From: Piezodorus guildinii
Lineage: Eukaryota; Arthropoda; Insecta; Hemiptera; Pentatomidae
Direction of reading: 5' to 3'
DNA: 64,000 nt
Assembly (NCBI GenBank): GCA_023052935.1
Contig: CM041292.1
Span: 201,833,799 to 201,897,798 of the forward strand
This document shows, one piece after another, positions 33,203 through 44,466 of the stretch. The notes beneath the pieces were generated by a model. It did no database searches, had not been told where the DNA came from, and saw nothing but the letters and a program-made list of their open reading frames with translations. The stretch's first letter is position 1; every line of letters begins with the position of its first letter. A program made the position numbers and the translations under genes.

Positions 33203-34045
33203 TCTGGTGCGGGCAACACACACGACTTTCACTTACCTCCATTTTCAAAATCAATGAAAGAATTTTCAAATACAGTTAGAGATAAAAATACGTGAAACTA
33301 TTGAAGAATTAATTAAATTGAATTTATATAGAAACATGTGTTTTATTAAAAAATCTATTATATTATTATCTAAAATAATCAGTTAGTTTTATCTTCTTTT
33401 CATCACTCTCTATTAACTTTAAAAAGCTTGAGTATAAGATAATATTTTTTTCTAAAATCTTTAGCTTTCCAACGGTATATCATACATGTATATTACTGTT
33501 CTTATGTTCAAAAACAAAAAAATTGCATTTATAAAATATTTTTTCTGTTTTCTCCTTTAGTTGGGTATCAAATTCATTCAATTTATATATTTACCTGTTT
33601 TTCATCAGTGGTAACAAGATAATATAGTTATTTTTATAGAATCTACAAAATTAAAGGTACTTTAGGGGAAGAAAATTTAAAATATCGGCATTTAAGCTCT
33701 GTCATACTATTTCAATCAGAATAAAACCTTAAAGCCTATTAAATTAAGGTGAAAAATGCATGATATAAAGTGGCTCTTCTGGTAAGCTCATTTTGATGGA
33801 AAAGGTTTTGTAACGGCGCGGGCGTATATTAGTCTTAAATATGAAATTTCAGTTTCATAGGACTTACCGTTTCTGCCCGGGAGTTACCACACACACACAC
33901 ACACTCACACAGAACTTTTTGCGGGACTTGGTTATTTGGACTCAGGGGACCCTAAAATGTGTATTTCCGTTGACAACTGGAATTCGAAAATTTTCACGAT
34001 CGCAATACTTTCTTTCCCTTACTATATATAGTAGGTGAAAGTAAA
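33203..34045 (+). mobile_element. RA element copy 9
   Basis: Complete ends; an internal deletion of roughly 60 bp near 33730-33750 removes part of the block before AAAATGCATG. It lies between the two inverted RD copies. Confidence 0.87.
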
Positions 34046-34049
34046 AAAC

Positions 34050-34245
34050 ACTAATAAATTTTTTTTTTATCTTAAAAAATAACTGAGTTATTGAATTCAA
34101 TTACATTTTATCGGCCGCCATTTTAAAACTAAACAGCTGATATCAACGTATAGGTGTTAGGATCATCGTTGCATGGACTATTTTTGTAGCGAATTTAAAA
34201 ATAATTGGTCCAGTAGTTTCGGAGATATGCCGCGGACGGCGGACA
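34050..34245 (-). repeat. RB repeat fragment
   Basis: ATAACTGAGTTATTGAATTC, GCGGCCGCC-like TCGGCCGCCATTTTAAAAC and TTCGGAGATATGCCGCGGAC, the inverse of the RB modules. Confidence 0.6.
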
Positions 34246-35065
34246 GTGGGCAATATGACCGATCTAGGTGGACAAAATTATGAAACTTGTCTATATTTAA
34301 CCTTTGGGGTCCAATATTACGGAGTTTTTTTTTTTTTTTCAATTATAAAAACTAATTAATTTTTTGACACGATCAGCGAGCGCACTGTGGTCAAACATAA
34401 AATTTATATGCTAAAATATAAAACATCCCTATATTTTACGTTTGAAGTCCCAGAATACGGGAAAATAATACAAAAATCTAATTATGGTTCAGAGTTGCTA
34501 AAATCAGCTAATAAATGTATTTTATATCATCTAGAAAATTCTTGAAATTATAGATTGTAAAACTTTTGCTTCGGAGTGTTGTGTCTGAACAAAAAAAATA
34601 TGTATCACCCAAAACGCAAAAATTCTTTGTATTTTAATGTAATATTAACAAATCCTTGGGTTTACTTGGGGATTATATAGTTTTTCGTTATTGAATAGGG
34701 TCATACATTTACAAATTGCTAAATCAACTCTACAGGTGAAATTGTAATGTATAATTCAATAACGAGTTTGTAAATATGATGTCTTACCTGTCTCAGCAAT
34801 GTCCATTGTTAAATAAAAGCAAAATGACTTTGCTCTAAATACACCTTGAACACAATAAATGACAATTGAATAAAGATAATCCCACTGCCGGTTATTAGGC
34901 ACTAGTGTGAACAGGATTGATTCACTCATTTACTATTTATTTGTAAACACGGTACGGCGGGAAATATTAGTATTAAGGGTCTTGCCAACATATAATAAAA
35001 AGGTGAAGCACTGTTTGGAGAAAATTCCCAACTTTTGACTTGACTTTTGTCCACCTAAATTGGTG
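34246..35065 (-). mobile_element. RD element copy 2 (inverted)
   Basis: Its left end matches the inverse of RD copy 1's right end, and its right end, CCACCTAAATTGGTGATTTG, the inverse of copy 1's left end. The interior shows CACCCAAAACGCAAAAATTC and GGTTATTAGGCACTAG, shared with 32204-32968 and 37209-37915. Confidence 0.65.
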
Positions 35066-35682
35066 ATTTGGCCCACAAAAATTCCTTATTCGAATTCTAC
35101 AAATCTTGAAACGTAAGCTCTCAAATTTTAAGGGGGTATTTTTTTTTTTTTTGGTACATTACAAAGGTATATTATTGAAAATAATAACCCAAAAACATAT
35201 TGAATACACATAATGATATAAATTATTATCTATTACGAACAGATCTAGCGGCAGTATTAGTACTTTAGGTTTTAACTAAGCCCATTTATTGGTGATCTAT
35301 TAAATACCAATCATCAGAGGGTTAAGACGCATTGTTGCTATGGGAACTGCCACTATCGATTGTTTACCAAACGATGCATCGACACAAGAATGCGGGTTAC
35401 TAAGGCTTTACAATGGTCCACCATAGTCGTACCTATTCAATAGGCCGTTGGTAAAAACTCCTCCACTTAACAGCACGCTCCTGGCAAATAGTCCACAAAC
35501 TGTTTACGCTCTTCAACAACAGCTTCATGTGTTGTTAATTGTATATTGTCTTATCGTTATATACGGCTTGTAGGAATGAGGAGATTTCATGTGCGAATTA
35601 AGTATCGATGTGGTAACATCTCCAGAACTAAACAAAAGTTTATATGTAATGGACTTATCGTTTATATGTTATGGACTTATAG
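35066..35682. other. RB fragment and unassigned sequence
   Basis: 35090-35170 is an RB piece (GAAACGTAAGCTCTCAAATT). 35260-35680 is unassigned and somewhat less AT-rich. Confidence 0.4.
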
Positions 35683-35746
35683 TGGGCAAAATCATCAATT
35701 TAGGTGGACAAAAGTCAAAAGTTTGGAATTTTCTAGTGCTTCAATT

Positions 35747-36636
35747 TTTACTTTCACTTACTATATATAGTAAGGGAAAGTATTGCGATCGTGAAAATTT
35801 TCGAATTCCAGTTTTCAACGGAAATACACATTTTAGGGTCCCCTGAGTCCAAATAACCAAGTCCCGCAAAAAGGTCTGTGTGTGTGGTAACTTCCGGGCG
35901 GAAAGCGTAAGTCCTATGAAACTGAAATTACATATTTAAGACAACTATACGCCCGAGACGTGACTAAACTGTTTTCATCAAAATGAGCTTACCAGAAGAG
36001 GCACTTTATACCCTGCATTTTGCATCTTTTTTCGATTTTCTCGAAAACGGATCCGACGATTTTGAATAAACTCGCTATATCGATGTAAAATTTAATGAGT
36101 TTTAATATCATGTAGGTTTTATTCTGATTAATATGATATGATTGGGCTTAAATGCCGATATTTTAAATTTTCTTCCCCTAAAGTACCTTTAATTTTGTAG
36201 ATTCAATAAAAATAACTATATTATCTTATTAACGCTGATGAAAAACAGGTAAATATATAAATTGAATAAATTCGATACCCAACTAAAGGAGAAAACAGAA
36301 AAAATATTTTTTTAATGCAATTTTTCGTTTTTGAACATAAGAGCAGTAATATACATGTATGATATACCGTTGGAAAGCTAAAGATTTTAGAAAAAATATT
36401 ATCTCATACACAAGCTTTTAAAAGTTAATATAGAGTGATGAAATGAACATAAAACTAACTGATTATTTTAGATAATAATATAATAGATTTTTTAATAAAA
36501 CACATGTTTCTATATAAATTCAATTTAATTAATTCCTTCATAGTTCCACGTATTTCTATCTCTAACTGTTTTTGAAAATTCTTTCATTGATTTTAAAAAT
36601 GGAGGTAAGTGAAAGTCGTGTGTTGCCTGCACCTGA
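35747..36636 (-). mobile_element. RA element copy 10
   Basis: A complete reverse copy inserted in RD copy 3 next to a T run. Confidence 0.88.
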
Positions 36637-37063
36637 TTTTTTAATTATACACACGTTTCTATATAAATTCAATTTAATTAATTCTTTAATGCTCTGGCTC
36701 GGCCTCCACTGGCATACACCAGTGAAGCGCTGAGTGGGAGGCGCTGGGATCTCTTGGATTCCGCTTCTCCCCCCACTTGTGGGGGGAGCAGCCGAGTCTA
36801 GGGTTCCTTTGGCTGATTGTATATATTGTATATAGTTAAGTTTGCTTGTATGATTTTTATTTATTTCCCAACTTGTATTTATCTCTACTACAGGTTGTTG
36901 TTTTGATTTGTTTCTTGTTGCTTTTTTATTGTATATATTTGAATTTATTTATTTCCGATTTTATGTAATTTGACTTTATCATTATTGGCTGTATATATTG
37001 TATGAATGTGTACTACATCTCTATTACTACTGTTCATTATGCAACAAATTGTAATATTTCTCA

Positions 37064-37105
<42 letters not shown>

Positions 37106-37208
37106 CTTTAATAGTTTCACGTATTTTTATCTCTAACTGTATTTGAAAATTCTTTCATTGATTTTAAAAATGGAGGTAAGTGAAAGTCGTGTGTTGCCCG
37201 CACCAGAC
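36637..37208 (-). mobile_element. RA element copy 11, 5' portion only
   Basis: 36643-36690 and 37104-37208 together form the first ~150 bp of an RA element in reverse orientation, directly beyond copy 10. It is split by a poly-A retroposon. The junction with copy 10 falls at GATTTTTTAAT, a word present both at the RA end and inside RA. Confidence 0.75.
36691..37103 (+). mobile_element. Poly-A retroposon (LINE 3' UTR or processed transcript)
   Basis: A GC-richer start (CTCTGGCTCGGCCTCCACTG), an AT-rich body, a polyadenylation signal AATAAA immediately before a run of about 40 A, and a flanking duplication AATTCTTTAAT. No reading frame. The source could be a LINE 3' end or a non-coding RNA. 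Confidence 0.75.
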
Positions 37209-38069
37209 TTTTTATTATTAGTTGGAAAGACCCTTAACACTAATATTTTCTGCCATACCGTGTTTACAAATAAATTGTAAATGAGTGAATGATTTCTGTT
37301 CGTACAAGTGCCTAATAACCAACAGTGGGATTATTTTTATTCGATGGTCATTTATTGTGTTTAAGGTGTATTTAGAGCAAAGTATTTTTGTTTTTATTTA
37401 ACAATGGGCATTGCTAAGACAGGTAAGAAATTATATTTCCAAACTCGTTATTGAATATACATTGCAATCTCACCTGTAGAGTTGATTTAGCAATTTGTAA
37501 ATGTACGCTCTTATTCAATAACGAAAAACTATATAATCCGCAAGTTACCCAAAGGATTTGTTTTACCAATCCTAGACTAAAGACTAGAGTTTTAATATCT
37601 AACAAAGAATTTTTGCGTTTTGGGTGATACATAATTTTTTTCAGACACAACACTCCAAATCAAAAGTTTGACAATCTATAATTTGAAGAGTTTCCTAAAT
37701 GATATAAAATACATCCATTAGTATGTTTTAGCAACTCCGAACTATAATTAGATTTTTGTATTATTTTTCCCGTATTCTGACACTTCAAACCTAAAATGTA
37801 GGAAAGTTTATATTTTAGCAAATAAATTTGATGTTTGACCAATGTGCGCTCGCCAATCGTGTCAATAAATTAATTAGTTTTTATATTTTTTCATGGTCAT
37901 ATTTTGCACTGTGCATCGTTAAACACATAAAATTCTCTTTATTTGAGAATATTTTCATATTTCGTATAGATGAAAGAAATTAAGTGTAGTTTTATGATAC
38001 TTTCAGAATCGTGTCCTGATTTACTAGAAGGTAGTAAAAGATCTGTCAGGACTATGAAATATATTAATT

Positions 38070-38457
38070 TGTTTGTTTATTCATTTAACGTCACTTTATA
38101 CTGTAGCTATTTTTTTCAATAACGAACCTTTGTAATCGACCATAAAAAAAAAAAAAAAAAAAATTACCCCCTCTTAAAATTTGAGTGTATGTTACATGCT
38201 ATGTTACTCGTTAAAGATCCCTATCCTAATTAAACCTGGATAGGCAAAATTTAGGACTCCCACTGTAGCATCGTCCGATTAGCCACAGTAGCATAAAGTG
38301 ACGTTAAATAAATAAACAAGGAAAAAAAAAAAAAATCCGTTGGTCCGCCGTATGCAGAAAGGGATTAAATTTCCTGAAAAACGTAAAAAGAATCATTGAA
38401 ATCGGTTTAGGAATTGCGGAGACAGCGTTTTGAAATTAGCAGTGGTGATATACCATG
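38070..38457. repeat. Mosaic of RB, SINE-tail and RF fragments
   Basis: RB words at 38110-38190 (TTTGTAATCGACCATAAA). 38204-38325 is an inverted 3' part of the tRNA-derived SINE (CTAATTAAACCTGGATAGGC, CGTCCGATTAGCC). From 38350 it is RF sequence (TTAAATTTCCTGAAA, GAAATCGGTTTAG) shared with 47105-47190. Confidence 0.6.
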
Positions 38458-38461
38458 AATT

Positions 38462-38844
38462 GAGACGTTGATTTCCAAAAGGTACTATATCCATTCTACG
38501 AAATTTTACAGGAAACGCGAAAATCTCTCATTACTATATTATTAAACTAGTTAATTTGGGCCTTTTTGCCTTAACATTTAGAATTATTTTTTTACTATAA
38601 TAATAACATCATATTAAAGTTATGAAATGATTTTTTTTAGAATGATTTGGAACGAAAATAAATGCGTAATTAGTACTTTTAGAAAATGACCGCATTTCTA
38701 AATCGCGTTTTTTAAGGACTTGAGAATTCATTAGATAACATCAAATAGAATATTTAAATAAAACTAAATGATGAGAATACAAATATGACAAAAAATCAAT
38801 TTCGTAAAAAATGTCCTTTAGTACTTTTTGGAAATCAACGTCTC
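38462..38844. mobile_element. RE MITE copy 1
   Basis: 383 bp with terminal inverted repeats GAGACGTTGATTTCCAAAAG and its inverse, flanked by AATT on both sides. The paralogous RF sequence at 47215-47230 lacks the insert and has a single AATT. No coding. Confidence 0.88.
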
Positions 38845-39039
38845 AATTATTTGTTGCTTTTTCATATTAGTTAATTCAGATGGCCTCTAGCTTTCGTAGA
38901 GTGCGGTTATAAAAAAGTGTAGTGTACGATTAACATTGACTTTTTACCTTGTTGTCTTTTTTTTGTTGTTCGTTTTGTTCTTTGTTTGTTTTTTGAAGTG
39001 TTTATGTTAGATGCATTAAATTAATAGCCGTATTAATTA

Positions 39040-40274
39040 ATGACAGAGGGAGATGAGGTAGGGGTTATGCCACTTTGCTCACAGCAAAGTTCGTCTAGTT
39101 CCGATGATCGAGCTATAGAAGAATCAACTTCTAAAAAAAGAAATCACGAAGGAACACCACCTAACCAGTCACCAGTTAAGAAAATGTGAAAGTATTATCA
39201 AGAAATCGCTCCGATAAAAGTAAGTAATAAATTTCAATTACTGAGTGAACAGGAGTTATCAGATAATAATCCCTCTACTTCTAACCAAAACAGTAACCAA
39301 GATGGCGGAAACAGCACAGTAATTCAAACTAACCCTAAAATACCCCCAATATACCTGCATAATGCAAACAATTACCGAGCTTTGTTAAATGACATAAAAG
39401 CACTTTGTTTAAGCCCATTTACCACAACTTTATCCGGTAACAATACAAAATTAATGCTCACAACAATAGAGGACTATAAAAGAATGACCAAATATTATGA
39501 TGAAGAGAAAATCGAATATCATACTTTCTCCATTGAAAAAAATAAAACTTTGAATGTCGTAATAAGAAAAGTACCCTATTCTATCACAGACGAAGAATTA
39601 AAGACTGAACTAAAAACTAAACATTTCGAAGTTTTACATGTTTCCCGAATTTTAAATAAGGAAAAAGCCCACCCCCTCTGTGTTCAGTCTCTTTACAAAA
39701 CAATGAAAAGGCTAAAGATATTTTCAAACTAACCAATATTTTCTCTGCTCTCATCTCAGTTGAGCCTAAATACAAAACCGATAATATACCAATGTGTACC
39801 AATTGTCAAAGATACGGACATACAAAGAATTATTGCCGTCTCGAACCCAGATGTGTGAAATGTAAAGAAAAACACCATTTTTCAAAATGTCCATTAAAAT
39901 TTACCGATAAGCCATATTGTGTAAATTGTAAAGAAGCACATGCAGCTAGCTACAAAGGTTGTTCTTATTATCAATCTATTAAAAATAGAATAAATCCGCC
40001 TGTCGAACAAGTTGATAACACCAATAATAATAATAGAAATACTGCAGCCAAAACAGCTAGAAGGGCTACATCTAATTTCTCATATTCCTCAGCTTTATCA
40101 CCAGATCAACCCAACAACCCAGAGCCACAACCACAGCCGAATACCGAACATAATAGTGAAAACATTTTAACAACTATTACAAAACTCATAATAGAAGCTG
40201 TAAAGCCTTATTTATCAGAAATAATGTCACAATTAAGTTCCATTGTTACCTCCTTCTTTACAAATGGGCCTTAA
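39040..40274 (+). pseudogene. Jockey-like ORF1, gag-like protein with zinc knuckles (broken)
   Basis: ATG at 39040; an in-frame TGA at 39187-39189 truncates it after 49 codons, but the same frame continues to about 39660. A frameshift between about 39660 and 39690 moves the coding sense to the frame of 39792-40274. The C-terminal half carries three CX2CX4HX4C-like knuckles: CTNCQRYGHTKNYC, CVKCKEKHHFSKC and CVNCKEAHAASYKGC, for nucleic-acid binding in the ribonucleoprotein particle. A Gln/Asn/Pro-rich tail follows. Length of about 410 codons is normal for Jockey gag. Confidence 0.85.
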
Positions 40275-40387
40275 TGTAAACAATAGTCTATCACCTGTTA
40301 ATAATACCTTCCCACCTTGTTATCATATTTATGTTTATTTTCGTATTCCATACTATTTCTTTCAAATAACGTTTTTAATTATTTCTT

Positions 40388-43084
40388 ATGACATGTGAAT
40401 TAAGGAAAATAAAACTTTTAAATTGGAATGCTTATGGCATTTTTTCGCAAAAGAGTGAATTTAAAATTTTTCTTGAAACACACTCTATTGATATAGCCTG
40501 TATAACTGAAACTCATCTTTCTTCTCATAATAAATTCCATATACCTGGCTACAAAACTTTAAGAAACGATAGAAATAGTTCAACTGCTTCAGGAGGGGTG
40601 GCTATTATAGTAAAGAATAATATAAGCTTTTCTGAAAACAACCTAATAGGAATATCTGATATAGAAGCCGTTTCAATCCGTTTAAACTCATCTCCCAGTA
40701 CGATTATCACAGCAGCATATAAACCACCTAATAAGAAGCTATGTGAAGAAGAAATTCTTAATTTGCTGCCTGAGAATGAAAATGTTCTAGTGTTGGGTGA
40801 CATGAACTGTAAACATATATATTGGGGGTGTCGTAAAACAAATTCAAGTGGCAGTAAATTGCTCGACATTACTTCCAGATATAACATACAAGTTATAGCT
40901 CCAACGGAACCTACTTTTTTTAGAAGTGGAAGTACACCGGATATTTTAGATATAGTTTTATCCAAAAAAATAACGTTGCCAATAGCATCTCAAACGATAC
41001 CCGCTTTAAACTCAGACCACGTCCCCGTATTAATTTATTTTTCTATTAAAATTCAAGAAATGTCTTCCAGAAATCCTCTAATTAAAGGAATAATTGACTG
41101 GGACAGATATAAAAAATTAATACATCATAATATTATTCTAAAAAACAACTTTTCAAACCCTCAAGAAATCGATGAATCCGTGGAGCAGCTAACTAAAATA
41201 ATATCCAATTGTATTAGTGAATCAACTATTCAGACATTTCGCTTCAAAAGAAAGGCATTCACCAATAGGATACCAAATTCAATTCTGGCAAAAATTAAGG
41301 AGAAAAATATGACAAGAAGGCGTTGGATGCGTACTAGGAATCCATTAGACAAAAGAAAATGGAATCATCTTCGGCGAGTCATTAAACTAGAATTGGACGA
41401 GCTCACGTTTTCCCAATATAAAGAGTATGTCGCTAACTTAGACCCAAGAGACCAATCACTTTGGAAGGCTACAAAGCGTCTTTTAAAAAAGCAAGACATC
41501 ATTCCCAGCTTAATAGAGGACGGTACATTCATCTCCACTGATCAAGCCAAATCCGAAGCCTTTGCTGACTATTTTGAAAAGACATTCTCTAACACGAATT
41601 GCGAAAAATGTCCAACAAATAGCGTTTCACTTTGTGAGGATATCAAGGAATTTTTACAATTACCTCTAAAAACAGCTGAATTGCCACTGCAATTCACGAC
41701 CCCAAAAGAATTAAAAGGACTTATTGATAGGCTTAAAACAAACAAAAGTCCAGGGCATGATCTTATTCCAGCTGTTACTATTAAAAAACTAACCAGAAAA
41801 GCTATCGTCTTAATCACGACGATATTTAATAGTTGCTTACGAATCGGATATTTCCCAGATACCTGGAAAAAAGCCGAAATAATTGTTATACACAAGCCAG
41901 GCAAGAAAATTAATCAAATCAGCAGCTACAGACCCATAAGTCTATTACCCATATTAGGAAAATTATTTGAGTCAGTAATAAAAAACCGCTTATCATCCTT
42001 CTTGCAGGCAAACAATATAATTCCGGAGTTTCAATTCGGCTTTCAGCTCGGTCACTCCACTTCTCATCAACTATCTAGACTAACAGAATTTATCGTCAAT
42101 GGATTTGAAATGAAAAAGCACACTCTGGTAACGTTTCTAGATTTTCAGTAGGCATTCGACAAAGTCTGGCACAATGGTCTTTTATACAAAATCAAGAAAA
42201 TCGGTACTCCAAAATACTTGTACGACATCCTCTACTCATTTTTAAGAAGATCATTTACTGTGAGAATAAATAATACGAACTCTACAAGCAGACCCATCCT
42301 AGCCGGTACTCCACAAGGTTCTGTACTTTCTCCCATCCTCTTCAATTTTTACGTCCATGATATCATTCAATCAACTCATACTTCCATAGCCATGTTTGCT
42401 GATGACACGGCAATATTCTCCCAGCATGAAGACATAACCATTGCCCGAAATACCCTCCAAAACCACCTCAACGAATTAGAAACATACCTGACCAACTGGA
42501 AGATCATTCTAAACATTCAAAAATGCAACTCGAAAATATTTACCCTGAAAAGACCATCAGATCCACCTGAACTTATCCTCAACGGTAACGAGCTGCCATG
42601 GATCCCTGCCGACAAAGCAGTGAAATACCTAGGGGTTCACCTCGATCGCCGCCTAACTTGGAACCACCACATTAATATCAAATTAACCCAGGCCTATGCA
42701 AGATTGGCAATGATATACCCTATCGTAAATATAAAATCTAATCTGAAACCTGCTACAACATTACTTATCTATAAAACTGTACTTCGGCCACTACTTATGT
42801 ATGGTTGTGAAGTGTGGGGCGCAGCTTCCTCAACTAAAAGAAAAAAGCTCCAAACTTTTCAAAACAAAATTCTTCGTATATCAGTTGATGCTCCTTGGTT
42901 CCTTAGAAACAGTCAACTGCACCGTGAACTTCAAATTGAACCTATCGATAACTTCATCAAAGATCGCTTCACTAAATACCACTCACAGCTCCCAGCAGTA
43001 AGAGGTGCCGTAGCCTACAACATCGGGGTTCAAACGACAACTCGCCGGCTCAAACCCAGACTTCTGCAAGACGTTCTTCTGTGA
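40388..43084 (+). pseudogene. Jockey-like ORF2, endonuclease and reverse transcriptase (one stop)
   Basis: 899 codons including the stop. The endonuclease (about residues 1-230) has LLNWNA, CITETHL, LGDMNCKHIYWG and LNSDHVPV. The reverse transcriptase has KSPGHDLIPA, SYRPISLLPILGKLFE, FQFGFQLGHST, GTPQGSVLSPILFNFYVHDI and the catalytic FADD. A TAG at 42149-42151 interrupts the palm motif DFQ-stop-AFDKVWH, right beside a catalytic Asp. The frame is otherwise continuous across it to 43084, with no other lesion, so this mutation is probably recent. Confidence 0.92.
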
Positions 43085-43603
43085 TCTTCCTATTAATCTT
43101 TTTTTTGTCCATAATCTTTAATTTTCTAACTAATTATTACTAAATTATCTTTCCTAAATTACTGTATATTATCTATAAATTACTAAATTAGCATTTATAC
43201 TATCTATTATGTTCCATTTATTTATTATTATTATTATTTTTATGTATTTTTATTTTTATTTATTTAAAAGTTAATTACTTATTCATTGATTCTTTTTAAG
43301 ATTCATTTACTTTATCTTCTTCTTTTTTTTTTAATTACCTTATAGATGTATTAATTTATTGTCTCACATGAACTTGTTTACTTTTAGTTTCATTTCATTC
43401 TTGTGTTTCAATATTATTTCAAGGGTTTGTTTTGATTTATATAACCTTTTTATTTAACTGTTCCGTATAATTATAAACATGAAATAGTTAGGGGTGTCTT
43501 TGCATGAGACTATACCCCTCCTTTGTAGTAATTGTAATAACTATTTTTTACATAAACCCATGTATGGCTCACGTAGCCGATCTGGAAATAAAGAAATACA
43601 TAA
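43085..43603 (+). other. Jockey 3' UTR
   Basis: AT-rich trailer of the LINE, including GTCTTTGCATGAGACTATAC and GCTCACGTAGCCGATCTGG before the A-rich end. Confidence 0.7.
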
Positions 43604-43616
43604 ATATTAGTTAATT

Positions 43617-43798
43617 GGTAATATACAGCTAAATAAACAGTATTACCATAATATAGTTATTTGGAAATAATGAACCATAGTGTAATAATTTGTGCAGCGT
43701 TTTAAATGTTAGATTAATTATTTATTATAAATTCATTAGTTGTGTTAATCATATATTATTTAATCACTCAAGAAAGTTCACCTATATAATCTAACTGT

Positions 43799-43845
<47 letters not shown>

Positions 43846-44235
43846 CTCAGGAATTACACTAAGAAAATCAAAAAAATTAAGTTTTTCTTTTCCTAAGTCA
43901 AGCTTACATTTTGTTGAATAGGAGGTGAGTACGAATTGTCTTTTCCTAAGTAAATTTTGCATCTTTGTTAAGCACATAAAATTCTCTCCATGAATTCCAG
44001 TTTGGTTTTGCAAAATACTATTCTTTTTTTTAAACCATACTTTATTTGATGATGTTTTCATATTCCGTATAAATAAAAGTAATGAGGTGTAGTTTTATCA
44101 TACTTTCAGAATCGGCTCATGATTTACTAATATTTGTTTTAGTAATTAGGTTTTTAAAAGAACTGTTAGGACTATGAAATTTATTAACTTGTTTGTTTAT
44201 TCATTTAACGTCACTTTATGCTACTGTAGTTATTT
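43617..44235. repeat. RF repeat right part, TA/TG microsatellite and SINE-tail fragment
   Basis: 43617-43800 continues RF (TTATTTGGAAATAATGAACC, AATCACTCAAGAAAGTTCA) and is shared with 46680-46735 and 50226-50345. 43800-43840 is (TA)n(TG)n. A SINE-tail word TTCATTTAACGTCACTTTAT is at about 44200. Confidence 0.6.
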
Positions 44236-44456
44236 TTGGTTCATTATTTTCAATAATCAACCTTTGTAATCGACCAAAAAAAAAAAAAAAAAAACATTAC
44301 CCCTGTTCAAAATTTGAGAGCGCCGTCCGCGACATTTCTCCGAAACTACTGGACCAATTTTTTTGAAATTCTCCACAAAAATACTAGTCCATTCAACGAT
44401 GATCTTAACACCTTGACGTTAATATCAGCTGGTTAGTTTTAAAATGGCGGCCGATT
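44236..44456 (+). repeat. RB repeat, left part (continues at 46109)
   Basis: TTTGTAATCGACCAAAA, GCCGTCCGCGACATTTCTCC, ATGGCGGCCGATT. Interrupted by the LINE 44467-46108, after which ATAGCTCAGTTATTTTTGAA resumes the RB order. Confidence 0.68.
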
Positions 44457-44466
44457 AAAAGAATTT

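Larger units (their letters stand above)
35683..37915 (+). mobile_element. RD element copy 3, interrupted
   Basis: The left end, AGTGGGCAAAATCATCAATT, is at 35683-35747. The interior resumes at 37209 with TTGGAAAGACCC and ends with ATGGTCATATTTTGCACTG near 37910. The interruption holds RA copies and a retroposon. Confidence 0.65.
38877..43603 (+). mobile_element. Near-intact Jockey-like LINE with 13-bp target duplication
   Basis: A 4.7-kb element flanked by ATATTAGTTAATT at 38864-38876 and 43604-43616. It contains a 5' UTR, gag-like ORF1, ORF2 (endonuclease plus reverse transcriptase) and a 3' UTR ending in an A-rich AAATAAAGAAATACAT tail. RF paralogs at 47240-47262 give the empty site with one copy of the duplicated word. 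Only one stop and one frameshift in ORF1 and one stop in ORF2 separate it from integrity. No RNase H, as is usual in Jockey. Confidence 0.93.

Noticed and set aside
38877..43603. Idea of an endogenous retrovirus
   Set aside because: No long terminal repeats, protease or integrase; gag-like knuckles plus an endonuclease-type ORF2 and an A-rich end fit a Jockey-like LINE.
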